Source: G963665495 sp963665495
GTDB lineage: Bacteria; Desulfobacterota; Desulfovibrionia; Desulfovibrionales; Desulfovibrionaceae
Length of the DNA stretch: 64,000 bases
Direction of reading: 5' to 3'
Assembly (NCBI GenBank): GCA_963665495.1
Contig: OY762289.1
Span: 4,278,001-4,342,000 of the forward strand
Shown: positions 7,268 to 15,905 of the stretch, one piece after another
How positions within the stretch are numbered: the stretch's first letter is position 1
Layout of the letters: every line of letters begins with the position of its first letter
Notes under the pieces: model-generated
The model's input: the letters and a program-made list of their open reading frames with translations, nothing else
Told to the model about the DNA's origin: nothing
Databases searched by the model: none
Position numbers and translations under genes: made by a program

Positions 7268-9895
7268 GTGCAAAACCAGTGTTACCGTAAAGCCTGGACC
7301 ACAACGCTCCTGGTGGCGTCTTTCCTGCAGCTGGATGCGCTTCACGCTCTTGCTGCCGAGACTCCTGTCGACCCCGCGGAAACAAGGGCCTGGGCCGTAT
7401 CCTTCATACTGGCGGGCGCTGTTCTGGTTCTGGCAATCCAGCACTTCCAACACGGCTTCAACAAAACAGTCAGGGTCGATGCCTCCCGCCTGAAGACGTT
7501 GTCGCAGCATACATCTGAAACCCTGCTCGAAACCTCCCTTACGTTTGAAATAACCTACGCCGGATTCGGCACCCAGGCACTGTTGGGCTATACGTCCGAA
7601 GAACTCGTTGGTAGAAAACTTTCCGAATTGATGCATCCGTCATCGCTGCCCCTGTTCTCCGCTCTTGTGGAGACTCTCCGCGTGCAGTCGCCGGAACAGC
7701 TTATGGATTCCAAACGCCATCGGCATGAATTTACCATTATCCATAAAAGCAACGTCACCTGCACCATTTCCTGCGTCATCGTGCCCTCCCTGAATCGCAA
7801 AGGTGACCTGAAAGGCTATGTTCTGCTGCTGCGCGACATTACGGACCATAAACAAACCAGCCAGGCCCTGGAAGTTCAGAAGCTCCAGCTCCAGAAACTT
7901 CTGGAAGACCAGACAGATGCGGAACTCATCGTCTCAACGGAGGGGCGGCTGCTTTTTCACAACACCGCGGCCCGCAAGCTGTTTGGTGAAAAAATCGACG
8001 CCTTGAGCAACCAATTGTTCGGTGTGCCCACCTCCGAAGAAACCACGGAGATCATGATCCTCGGCTCGGACGGCATGCCCCGTCCGGCCCATATGCGCCA
8101 CCTGCCCATCGAGTGGCAGGGCTCCAGCGCCTGCCTGATATCGCTGCGGGACATCACCTACAACCGGCGCATCGAAAAAGAGTTGCAGCTTTCGCAGGAA
8201 CGCTACCGCACGGTGGCCGAATACACCTACGACTGGGAAAGCTGGATAAGCCCGGAAAACAAAGTCCTGTACACGAGCCCTTCCTGCGAACGCATTACGG
8301 GCTACGCTCCCAAACGGTTTCTGGAAAATCAGGATTTTTTGCGACGGATAATTCATCCGGATGATCTGTCGCTCTGGGAGCAGCACATGCAAGCGGTGAA
8401 AAACGAAGGCACGGCATCGGAACTGGATTTCCGCATCCACAGCGCCGACGGCCAGATCCGCTGGATTTCCCAGACCGCCTCGCAGGTGGTGAACAATGAA
8501 AGTGTCTCCCTGGGCATCCGTTGTTCCATGCGCGACATCACCAACCGGGTGATCATGGAGCAGCAGCTGCGCGAACTGTCGCTGCACGACTCGCTCACGG
8601 GCCTTGGAAACCGGACAATGTGCCTCGAGCGCATCAAACTCGGCCAGGAACGGGCACGCAGGCGGGCGAACTACCATTTTGCAGTGGTTTTTCTAGGCCT
8701 GGACCGCTTTAAATTGATCAATGAAAATTACGGCCATACCCTTGGCGACAAAGTCCTGGTGGAAATCAGCCGCCGCCTGGTACGGGCCACGCGCGCGCTG
8801 GATACGGTGGCGCGCTTCGGCGGAGACGAATTCGTGCTGCTGCTGGAGGAATTAAACTCGCCCAGAGAGTCGATTCTGGTGGTAAACCGCGTCCTGGAAA
8901 GCCTTGACGAACCCTTGCGTATCGACGGTACCGAACTCCGTGTCGGTGGCAGCCTGGGGCTGGTGGCCCGGCCGTCTTCGGATGTGGAGCCCGCGGAATT
9001 ACTGCGCAATGCCAACATAGCCATGTACCGGGCCAAAGAAACCGGCAAGAGCCGCTACAAAATCTATAATCCCGGCATGGCCGAACGGGTTCGCAAGATC
9101 ATGACCCTCGAACATGATATGCGGCGCGCTCTGAAGAACGACGAGTACTTCCTCGCTTTCCAGCCCATCATGCACCTGCGCAATGGAAAACTTTCCGGAT
9201 ACGAGGCGCTGTTACGCTGGAAACATCCCGAACGGGGCATCATTTCGCCGGGCGAGTTCATTCCCATGGCCGAAGAAAACGGCTTCATCGTCGAACTCGG
9301 TGCCTGGGTCCTGCAGGAGGCCTGCAGCGTGCTCGCATCCTGGGAAAAACGCTTTCCAGAGGTCGAAACACAGCTCTCGGTCAATATTTCCGCCCGGCAG
9401 TTCGCCGAATCCGGCCTTTTTGACTTGCTGCACAGCACCCTGGAGAAAACCCGCACCCCGGTACGCAGGCTCAAGCTGGAATTGACGGAGACAACCGTCA
9501 TGCAAAACGCAGATCAGGCTTCGTATATTCTGACGCGCCTGAAACAGCTGGGCCTGAGTCTGAGTATCGACGACTTCGGCACCGGCTATTCGTCCCTGAG
9601 CTATCTGCAGCGCTTTCCTCTGGACAATCTGAAGATTGATCTGAGTTTTGTGCGCATGCTGGATAACTCACCGGAAAACATTGAAATAATCAAGGCGATT
9701 GTGAATCTGGCCCACAACCTTGGGCTCGATGTTGTGGCCGAAGGCATCGAAAAGGAATCCCAGGAACGCCTGCTTCGCTCGCTGGGCTGCGATCTGGGCC
9801 AGGGCTATCTGTACGCCCGCCCCATGCCCCAAAACGAGGCTGAAGATTTTATGTTGAAACACTTCCCCTCTTTCCCCGCCGACAGCAACAGCTGA
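7268..9895 (+). CDS. membrane-anchored PAS-GGDEF-EAL c-di-GMP turnover protein
   Basis: An 875-residue bifunctional signalling protein. The GTG start follows AAGGAGG. The N-terminus carries a signal-like helix (about 10-28) and a second membrane helix (about 42-60). Three PAS-like segments follow (about 80-190, 205-290, 305-425), the last ending in the usual PAC region. The GGDEF domain (about 435-600) has an intact RFGGDEF active site near 517, with an RxxD product-inhibition site (RALD) five residues before GGDEF. The EAL domain (about 620-865) has EALLRW near 644, DDFGTG, and LKID. Both halves look catalytically competent, so it could make or degrade c-di-GMP depending on PAS input. The HPt gene follows about 150 bases downstream on the same strand. 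Confidence 0.92.
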   Translation: MQNQCYRKAWTTTLLVASFLQLDALHALAAETPVDPAETRAWAVSFILAGAVLVLAIQHFQHGFNKTVRVDASRLKTLSQHTSETLLETSLTFEITYAGFGTQALLGYTSEELVGRKLSELMHPSSLPLFSALVETLRVQSPEQLMDSKRHRHEFTIIHKSNVTCTISCVIVPSLNRKGDLKGYVLLLRDITDHKQTSQALEVQKLQLQKLLEDQTDAELIVSTEGRLLFHNTAARKLFGEKIDALSNQLFGVPTSEETTEIMILGSDGMPRPAHMRHLPIEWQGSSACLISLRDITYNRRIEKELQLSQERYRTVAEYTYDWESWISPENKVLYTSPSCERITGYAPKRFLENQDFLRRIIHPDDLSLWEQHMQAVKNEGTASELDFRIHSADGQIRWISQTASQVVNNESVSLGIRCSMRDITNRVIMEQQLRELSLHDSLTGLGNRTMCLERIKLGQERARRRANYHFAVVFLGLDRFKLINENYGHTLGDKVLVEISRRLVRATRALDTVARFGGDEFVLLLEELNSPRESILVVNRVLESLDEPLRIDGTELRVGGSLGLVARPSSDVEPAELLRNANIAMYRAKETGKSRYKIYNPGMAERVRKIMTLEHDMRRALKNDEYFLAFQPIMHLRNGKLSGYEALLRWKHPERGIISPGEFIPMAEENGFIVELGAWVLQEACSVLASWEKRFPEVETQLSVNISARQFAESGLFDLLHSTLEKTRTPVRRLKLELTETTVMQNADQASYILTRLKQLGLSLSIDDFGTGYSSLSYLQRFPLDNLKIDLSFVRMLDNSPENIEIIKAIVNLAHNLGLDVVAEGIEKESQERLLRSLGCDLGQGYLYARPMPQNEAEDFMLKHFPSFPADSNS

Positions 9896-10046
9896 CCCCT
9901 CTCCCGCATTCTTACAATTATTATCTGTGCGAGCGGTTATTTGACTTGAACGGTGCACCGGCATGCGTATATACTGGTGAAATAGAACACATCAATCCGC
10001 ATTTCGAAGCGTCTCCGGACGCGCGTGTTTGCAAAAGGAGTCTGCC

Positions 10047-10397
10047 ATGGATATGGAACCGGGAAGCGCCTTCATCGACATGAATGATACTATGGAGCGA
10101 TTGGGGGGAGACAAGGAACTGCTGGATGAACTCCTGCAGGTATTTATGGAAGAAGCACCTCTCAAGATTGCCGATCTGGAACTGGCCATGAAAACCGCGG
10201 ATTATGATCTTGCCATGAAGCGGGCTCATGCCTTAAAAGGATCATCCGCGGCAGTTGGCGCTTTTTTGAGCAGAGATCTCTGCTTCGAGCTTGAAAAAGC
10301 TTCCAGAGCCAAGGATCTGCAGAAAATGCAGAATGACCTGAACAACGTAAAAACGGAAATCAACGCGCTGATCGCCGCTATTCCAAACCTAACCTGA
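10047..10397 (+). CDS. single-domain histidine phosphotransfer (HPt) protein
   Basis: A 116-residue all-helical protein that should carry a phosphoryl group between a hybrid kinase and a response regulator in the cytoplasm. The HPt signature RAHALKGSSAAVGA places the phosphorylatable His at about residue 61. I chose the ATG at 10047 because AAAAGGAG precedes it; an upstream in-frame TTG lacks this support. The partner kinase is not obvious. The adjacent GGDEF-EAL protein has no receiver domain, and the hybrid kinase at 40 kb already has its own HPt domain. A short CAGGCCTG palindrome followed by seven T lies just downstream at about 10404-10418 and may act as a weak terminator. Confidence 0.85.
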   Translation: MDMEPGSAFIDMNDTMERLGGDKELLDELLQVFMEEAPLKIADLELAMKTADYDLAMKRAHALKGSSAAVGAFLSRDLCFELEKASRAKDLQKMQNDLNNVKTEINALIAAIPNLT

Positions 10398-10419
10398 GTA
10401 TACCAGGCCTGTTTTTTTC

Positions 10420-10617
10420 ATGATCACTATTCGTATTGAACCGGAAGGAACCGAACTCACCTATCCCAAGATAAACACCGTGCTCCAGCTGCTGAACAAG
10501 CTTAAGCTCCGGCCTACGGACGCACTGGTTATTCGCGACGGAGGCCTGCTGACGCCTGATCTGCCCGTCCGCCCAGGCGACGCGCTCACGGTCTGGCTGG
10601 TGGGTTCGCGAGGCTGA
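10420..10617 (+). CDS. ThiS/MoaD-like beta-grasp sulfur carrier protein ending in Arg-Gly
   Basis: A 65-residue ubiquitin-like protein with the alternating pattern of the beta-grasp fold: MITIRIEPEG, then LLNKLKLRPTDALVIRDGG, and a final LTVWLVGSRG. Its neighbour 104 bases downstream is a TtuA/Ncs6-like tRNA thiolase, which in Thermus takes sulfur from the TtuB carrier, so the pair is very probably functional together. Carriers of this family normally end in Gly-Gly, which is adenylated and turned into a thiocarboxylate. Here the last residues are Ser-Arg-Gly, so the penultimate Gly is replaced. The ATG lacks a good ribosome site and follows a T-run. Confidence 0.7.
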   Translation: MITIRIEPEGTELTYPKINTVLQLLNKLKLRPTDALVIRDGGLLTPDLPVRPGDALTVWLVGSRG

Positions 10618-10720
10618 CGGACCACAGACGTAAACCAAAGCGGCGAGGCCTCTTCCCCCGCCAATGCGCGGGAAAGGTCATCAAGCCGTAATTCGAACCA
10701 AATTCAAGGATTGTATCGCC

Positions 10721-11617
10721 ATGAAATGCCGGCGCTGCAAAGAACCCGCGGTTGTGGCCCTGCCCAGCCATCACACGGGTTTTTGCAAAGAATGCTTTCT
10801 GCTCTTTTTCAGCAGACAGGTGGAAAAGGCCATTAAATCACGCCAGCTGTTCAGCCGCCAGGAACGCATCCTGGTTGCCCTGTCCGGCGGCAAGGACTCC
10901 CTGTCTCTGATGCACGAACTCAAGCTGCAGGGCTACGACGTCACAGGCCTGCACATCGATCTGGGCATCGAGGAGTCGTCCCCCAAGGCCCGGGCCAAAG
11001 TTGAGGCCTTTTGCGCCGCGCACGAGCTGCCCTTGCAGATCGTCGAACTCGAGGCCGAGGGTTTGCCCATCCCGGAAATCAAAACCCGGATCAAACGCCC
11101 GGTCTGCTCGGTCTGCGGCAAAATCAAACGCCACGTTTTCAACCGTGAGGCCATCCGCGGCGGATTCGACGTTTTGGCCACCGGCCACAATCTGGATGAC
11201 GAGGTCGCCCGGCTCTTCGCCAACGTGCTGCGCTGGGACGACGCCTACCTCTCGGACCAGGGCCCCTGCCTGCCCGCGGAAAACGGCTTCGCCCGCAAGG
11301 TCAAGCCGCTGTACCGCTTAAGTGAATTCGAAACCGCCAATTACGCCTTTCTGCAGGGCGTGGACATGCACAAGGAAGGCTGTCCCTATAGCCGGGGCGC
11401 CAGCTTTACCACGCACAAGGAACTCTTCGCCGGCCTGGAGGAAGCCATGCCCGGGCAGAAACTGCAATTTTACGAAAAGTTTCTGGACGCAGGACGCGCC
11501 CATTTCGCCCCGGATGCAGAGCAGGAAAAAACCCAGGTCAGCCCGTGCACCAGCTGCGGCTATCCCACATCCGCCGAGGTCTGCTCGGTCTGCCGGATCC
11601 GCGCCATGCTGGCCTGA
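10721..11617 (+). CDS. TtuA/TtcA-family tRNA sulfur-transfer ATPase
   Basis: A 298-residue PP-loop ATPase expected to adenylate a tRNA base and exchange oxygen for sulfur. The ATG at 10721 is chosen because AAGGA lies 10 bases upstream and the protein then begins directly with the first zinc finger; a longer in-frame start at 10664 is less likely. Paired CxxC knuckles frame the protein: MKCRRC and CKEC at residues 3-25, and CTSCGYP and CSVCRI at the end. The PP-loop SGGKDS is at 55-60. Internal CSVCGKIKRH and the later Cys in HKEGCPYSRG match the iron-sulfur cysteines of TtuA/TtcA. The upstream sulfur carrier supports the TtuA side of the family over TtcA. Confidence 0.85.
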   Translation: MKCRRCKEPAVVALPSHHTGFCKECFLLFFSRQVEKAIKSRQLFSRQERILVALSGGKDSLSLMHELKLQGYDVTGLHIDLGIEESSPKARAKVEAFCAAHELPLQIVELEAEGLPIPEIKTRIKRPVCSVCGKIKRHVFNREAIRGGFDVLATGHNLDDEVARLFANVLRWDDAYLSDQGPCLPAENGFARKVKPLYRLSEFETANYAFLQGVDMHKEGCPYSRGASFTTHKELFAGLEEAMPGQKLQFYEKFLDAGRAHFAPDAEQEKTQVSPCTSCGYPTSAEVCSVCRIRAMLA

Positions 11618-11624
11618 ACCGGAG

Positions 11625-12941
11625 CTACTGATAGCGGCCTTTTTCCTCGCGCATGACTTTGTCGACGCAGTCGTAGCGCAGCCAGCCGGTCAGCGGAGCG
11701 TCCAGCTGCACCTCTTTCCACCTGGCTTCACCATTGGCGCGCAGCCAGTCCATATTTTCACTGATGACGTCGGCAAAATATCCGATCACCTTGCACGTGG
11801 AGCCCGTATAGTCCCGGGTGGCCAGTACCATGCTCACACCGACGCTGCTCACCGCCTGGTTCTGCCACGGATAGCTCCCGGCAGGAATCTCCTGGACGGT
11901 GTATAATTCCTGCAAGGCCGGCGTTTCCACGGGCACCAGCGCGATACGCATTTCCGGATCGAGTTTCAGAAAATCGGGTTGCGGCACGACACCCGTCTGC
12001 AGCATGCCGTCCACCTTTTCACGCTTGAACGCGCTGAGCGCCTGTTCTCCGCCCGCGGCAAGCAGCGAGTGGGTGGCCACGCCACCCATGTAAAATATCA
12101 GATTCCCCGTGATAAAACTGGAACTCTCCGGCGTGCCTACGGAAACAATACGTCCGGTGAACTGCTGCAAACTCTTGATCCGCCGCCCGCCGACTATCTG
12201 TACGGTATCGGCATACAGCGGGAACAGGGCGCGCATCTCCTTGGCCGCTTCCTGAATCAAAGGAATCTTGCTCAGGCCGCTCTGTATGTACAGAAGCGCA
12301 TCCTGTTGCACAAAACCGACCTGGATGTCGCTGGAGTCCTTGATGGCCATGATGCGGTCTTCCGCGTTCTTGCCTTCATGGACGTAAACATTGAGGCCCG
12401 TACGCTTGCCAAGCATCCGCAGATCCAGGGCCATCATGTATTCCGTACTGCCCTTGGGACCGGCCACAATGCCCAGCTGTTCGCCCGAATCTATGGTGGA
12501 GTATTGAAAAAAATCATGGGTGAAATCCACTTCCCACTGGTCCCGATTCAGGTACAACAGGACAGGAAACTTCACGTCCATGGACCGCCCGGCCGGATCC
12601 TCCGCTGTTTTCACCAGCAGTTTTCCGGAAACCTCGATACTGGCCTTGGTTTCGTTGGCTTTTCCGCCTTCGGTAAGCGTATACGTCAGTCCGGTGATAT
12701 CAAAGCCCAGGGCGAGCTTGGGATAATACTTGTCGTTACGCAGGCCGAACAACACCTGGTTGGCAATGGGATGCGTGGCTCTGGTGACTTCCTTGAGCGC
12801 GGCCGAATCCAGCTCGACATAAAATTTCGTCAGAAATCCGCGCAAAGAAACAACGCACAGAGGTTCTTCCTCTTCCCCGCATCCGGACAGGCAGACAAGC
12901 AGCACGAGGGGAAGCAGCAGGCACCAGAATATTTTTTTCAC
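11625..12941 (-). CDS. TAXI-family TRAP-type solute-binding lipoprotein
   Basis: A 438-residue exported protein. The N-terminus has a short charged region, a hydrophobic core and the lipobox LSGC (Cys at about 21), so it is probably lipid-anchored. From about residue 165 it matches TAXI substrate-binding proteins: GPKGSTEYMMALDL, DIQVGFVQQDAL, IVGGRRIKSLQQFTGRIVSVGTP cut by the usual spacing, and a C-terminal closing segment. The first 150 residues are an extra domain not normal for TAXI proteins. TRAP membrane subunits (DctM-like fused permease) are not next to it, so the transporter partner must be elsewhere or the protein serves as a sensor. It is convergent with the TtuA gene, the stops being 8 bases apart. 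Confidence 0.8.
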   Translation of the reverse strand: MKKIFWCLLLPLVLLVCLSGCGEEEEPLCVVSLRGFLTKFYVELDSAALKEVTRATHPIANQVLFGLRNDKYYPKLALGFDITGLTYTLTEGGKANETKASIEVSGKLLVKTAEDPAGRSMDVKFPVLLYLNRDQWEVDFTHDFFQYSTIDSGEQLGIVAGPKGSTEYMMALDLRMLGKRTGLNVYVHEGKNAEDRIMAIKDSSDIQVGFVQQDALLYIQSGLSKIPLIQEAAKEMRALFPLYADTVQIVGGRRIKSLQQFTGRIVSVGTPESSSFITGNLIFYMGGVATHSLLAAGGEQALSAFKREKVDGMLQTGVVPQPDFLKLDPEMRIALVPVETPALQELYTVQEIPAGSYPWQNQAVSSVGVSMVLATRDYTGSTCKVIGYFADVISENMDWLRANGEARWKEVQLDAPLTGWLRYDCVDKVMREEKGRYQ

Positions 12942-13050
12942 GCTCTCTCCAATCCGTTCGGCACAAGGACATCGGCTTAATACATACTTACGGCTCGATT
13001 CAGTATACCGACCCTGCCAGTCCTTGCAACTGTTCGCAAGGGGAAAGCGG

Positions 13051-13869
13051 TTAAAAAGAGTCCTTTTCCGTTGTGCCTTTGGGGTCCTGAAAAGCAGGAG
13101 AATCAGGGGATTCCGCGGAACTTTTGGAAGCCATGCGCCCGGCCATCCAGCGTACCTGGCGGCAAATGCCCATAAGCAGATTGAATTCGTTGCGCCTGAG
13201 CCCCACCCGCTGGATGAACCTGCGTACCGGCATCATCCAGTAATCCGGGTTGTCTCCTTTGAGAAAATCAATGGCCAGCAGGGTTTCCTGCATATTTTCG
13301 TACAGGGACTCCTGCTCGGCATGGCTCGCTGGACGGGACTGGGACGGCCCGCCCGGACGAAAATGCTTGCCGGGCGCACATTTGAGGCATTCGTAAAGAA
13401 TCACCAGCACGGCCTGGGAGAGATTCAGGGATGAAGCATCGTCCGCGGTGGGAATGCACAGCAGCCTGCCGCTGATGCTGATGTCTTCATTGCTCAGGCC
13501 GCGGTCTTCCGGGCCAAAGACAATGCCGATTTCATGACCCTGGCCCAACAGTTCGCCGATTTCCCCGGCCCCTCTGGCCGCTGTCAGCACCCCCTTGCGC
13601 CAGCCCCCCGTCCGGGCGGTGGTGGCGAATACGGTGTGCAGTCCGGCAAGGGCAGCGGGCAGGTCCGGCTCTATGCGCATCTGCCGCAGAATGGGCGCTC
13701 CCTTGGGAGTCGCCAGCGGCAGCGCCGCTTCCATGTCCCAGCGCTGGGGCGCAACCAGAACGAGTCTGGAGCAGCCCATGTTGGCCATGGCTCTGGCTGT
13801 GCTGCCGATATTTTCGGGAAACTTCGGACGGACCAGTACGACGGTGATATTGGCGAGTTTTTCAGACAT
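13051..13869 (-). CDS. TrmJ/TrmH-family (SPOUT) RNA 2'-O-methyltransferase
   Basis: A 272-residue SPOUT-fold methyltransferase. The N-terminal signature VLVRPKFPENIGSTARAMAN and the knot motifs GIVFGPEDRGLSNEDI and LCIPTADDASSLNLSQAV are those of TrmJ-like enzymes that methylate the 2'-hydroxyl of tRNA nucleotide 32 using S-adenosylmethionine. The length suits TrmJ. The C-terminal 60 residues (FLKGDNPDYWMMPVRRFIQR) are the usual helical tail, then a polar end. The ATG at 13869 lies 9 bases after the DUF456 gene's territory in the opposite reading order: this gene is downstream of the DUF456 gene, with only 9 bases between them, so the two are likely one transcript with the ligase gene upstream. 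Confidence 0.85.
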   Translation of the reverse strand: MSEKLANITVVLVRPKFPENIGSTARAMANMGCSRLVLVAPQRWDMEAALPLATPKGAPILRQMRIEPDLPAALAGLHTVFATTARTGGWRKGVLTAARGAGEIGELLGQGHEIGIVFGPEDRGLSNEDISISGRLLCIPTADDASSLNLSQAVLVILYECLKCAPGKHFRPGGPSQSRPASHAEQESLYENMQETLLAIDFLKGDNPDYWMMPVRRFIQRVGLRRNEFNLLMGICRQVRWMAGRMASKSSAESPDSPAFQDPKGTTEKDSF

Positions 13870-13878
13870 GTGTAAAAA

Positions 13879-14382
13879 TCAAAGCCAGATGTTGCGGGCG
13901 ATTATGGCGACCATGGCCGCTCCAAGGCTGAATTTCAGAATCATGCCCAGGAATTTTCCCCAAAAAGCGCCCCAGGCCGCCCTCCGGGCATCCGGAAAAT
14001 TCCGGCCCTGCCCTATCTCCAGGATCAGACAGCCGCCGAACGCGCCGAGCAGCGCCCCGAACAGCGCGCCGATGCCCAGAAAAAACGGCGCACCGACTAT
14101 GGCGCCGACTATGGCGCCGACGATCCCGCCCAGGTTGCCTTTACCGCTGCTGCCGAATTTTTTGGCGCCGAAAATCTGCACCAGAAACTCCAGCAACTCG
14201 CCGGCAAGGGCCAGGCCGAGCAACAGGCCCAGTACGGCCCAGCTGAGTCCCGACCCCGGCACCAGCCAGAAATAGCCTCCGGCCAGGAGCAGAATGCCCC
14301 AGTTGGCCGGAAGGCTGAAAATGTGCAGCAAGAGCACCAGGCACAAAAGCAGCAGAAACAAGATTATCCCGATGGTAGCCAT
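13879..14382 (-). CDS. DUF456-family small membrane protein
   Basis: A 167-residue polytopic inner-membrane protein of the DUF456 family, whose function is unknown. Hydrophobic helices are at about 4-22, 25-42 and 47-68. After a short basic loop (GAKKFGSSGKGN) there is a glycine-zipper segment, with repeated GxxxG in GGIVGAIVGAIVGAPFFLG and GALFGALLGAFGG, and a final hydrophobic helix. The tandem GAIVGAIVGA repeat is also visible in the DNA (about 14098-14118) as a short duplicated unit. It lies between the ligase gene (17 bases away) and the methyltransferase gene (9 bases away), all on the minus strand. Confidence 0.75.
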   Translation of the reverse strand: MATIGIILFLLLLCLVLLLHIFSLPANWGILLLAGGYFWLVPGSGLSWAVLGLLLGLALAGELLEFLVQIFGAKKFGSSGKGNLGGIVGAIVGAIVGAPFFLGIGALFGALLGAFGGCLILEIGQGRNFPDARRAAWGAFWGKFLGMILKFSLGAAMVAIIARNIWL

Positions 14383-14399
14383 GGTTCTGTCCGCCTGTC

Positions 14400-15704
14400 C
14401 TACAGATCCCGCGACTCGCGCAGGTCCTTGACGCGTTCGGCTTTGCCCTGGCTTTTGGGCAGGGTGTTCTGCTCGACCAGCTCCACACGCGGCGTGACCA
14501 GAATCTCATCGCGCAGTTTGGAGGTGATCTTCTTCTGAATGGCCTGCAGCGCGCGCATGTCTTCGATGAAGAAGTCCTCTTTGATTTCCACCTGCACCTT
14601 GATCTGGTCGATATAATTTTCGCGCTCGAGCACGATCAGATAATTCTGTCCGACCTCGGGGATGGAAAGCAGGATGCGTTCGATCTGCATGGGGTAGATG
14701 TTTACGCCCTTGATGATGATCATGTCGTCCACCCGGCCCAGAATGCGGTCGATACGGCTGTGCAGACGGCCGCAGGGGCAGACGCCGGGGAGACGCCGGG
14801 AAAGATCGCGCGTACGGTACCGGACGATGGGCATGCCCTCGCGGCAGAGGGTTGTCAGCACCAGTTCGCCCACCTCGCCTTCGGCCACAGGCTCCAGGGT
14901 TTCGGGATTGATGATTTCCAGAATGTAGGAATCCTCCCAGAGGTGCAGGCCGTTCTGTTCCTGGCATTCGAAGGCCACGCCCGGACCGTTCATTTCGGAC
15001 AATCCGTAGGAGTTGTAGGCCTTGAGTCCGAGTAGTTCCTCGATGCGTTTTCTGCTTTCCTCGGTGTGCGGTTCGGCGCCGATCAAGGCGATACGCGGCG
15101 TAAGATCCGCGGCGTCGATGCCGTGGTTCATGCAGAAATCGGAAAAATACAGCGCATAGGACGGAATGATGTGCAGGCCGGTGACCTTGAAATCCTGAAT
15201 CAGCTTGAGCTGCCGCTGGCTGTTGCCCGCGGCCGCGGGAATGGTCAGGCAGCCGAGGCGCTCGGCGCCGTAATGAATGCCCAGGCCGCCGGTGAACAGG
15301 CCGTACCCGGAGGTATTCTGAAAAACGTCCGCCGGGCGCAGGCCGACCATGTACATGCAACGGGCCATCAGATCGGCCCAGGAGTTCAGGTCGTTCTGCG
15401 TGTGCATGACCACCGTGGGGGCGCCCGTGGTGCCGCTGGAAGCATGCAAGCGCACCATTTTTTCCATGGGCTCGGCCAGCATGCCGCAGGGATAGGCCGC
15501 ACGGAGGTCGTCCTTGGTGGTGAACGGCAGACGGCTGACGTCGTCCAGGCTCTTTATGGAATCCGCGGATACTCCGGACTCTTTGAATTTTTCGGCGTAA
15601 AACGGGGACTGGGCAGCGCGCTGGAGCGTATTGCGCAACCGGACCAGTTGCATTGCGGCGATTTCTTCGCGTGAAGCGAATTCCACTTTGTCAAAATATT
15701 CCAT
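14400..15704 (-). CDS. phenylacetate-CoA ligase family (PaaK-like) adenylate-forming enzyme
   Basis: A 434-residue ANL-superfamily enzyme that activates an aryl acid to an acyl-adenylate and then to a CoA thioester. The start at 15704 follows GGGAGG and gives the canonical PaaK opening FDKVEFASREEIAAMQLVRL; a longer frame reaches 15764 without support. Motifs are the P-loop LHASSGTTGAPTVV, YNSYGLSEMNGPG, the YRTRDLSRRLPG hinge area with CPCGR, and GRVDDMIIIKGVNIYP near the C-terminus. In anaerobes these enzymes often handle phenylacetate, indoleacetate or other aryl acids from amino-acid breakdown; no oxidoreductase partner is adjacent, so the substrate cannot be fixed. Downstream genes DUF456 and trmJ-like are close enough to be co-transcribed. 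Confidence 0.87.
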   Translation of the reverse strand: MEYFDKVEFASREEIAAMQLVRLRNTLQRAAQSPFYAEKFKESGVSADSIKSLDDVSRLPFTTKDDLRAAYPCGMLAEPMEKMVRLHASSGTTGAPTVVMHTQNDLNSWADLMARCMYMVGLRPADVFQNTSGYGLFTGGLGIHYGAERLGCLTIPAAAGNSQRQLKLIQDFKVTGLHIIPSYALYFSDFCMNHGIDAADLTPRIALIGAEPHTEESRKRIEELLGLKAYNSYGLSEMNGPGVAFECQEQNGLHLWEDSYILEIINPETLEPVAEGEVGELVLTTLCREGMPIVRYRTRDLSRRLPGVCPCGRLHSRIDRILGRVDDMIIIKGVNIYPMQIERILLSIPEVGQNYLIVLERENYIDQIKVQVEIKEDFFIEDMRALQAIQKKITSKLRDEILVTPRVELVEQNTLPKSQGKAERVKDLRESRDL

Positions 15705-15905
15705 GTGTCCTCCCGATTGGGGTGCCACCGACGCCGGGGGAGAGCAGACACAGCCCTCCGCCAAGGAAAAACTTTCCAGGCCCCATGTGATGTAATTTAA
15801 ATGCGTTTAAGACGTTTACTATACCGCTATAACATTCGGGGAGTACCAGGTACCCGGGCGATATGGCGCTCAGGCCGCCGAAGACGTCCCCAAAGCAGAA
15901 TCGAT

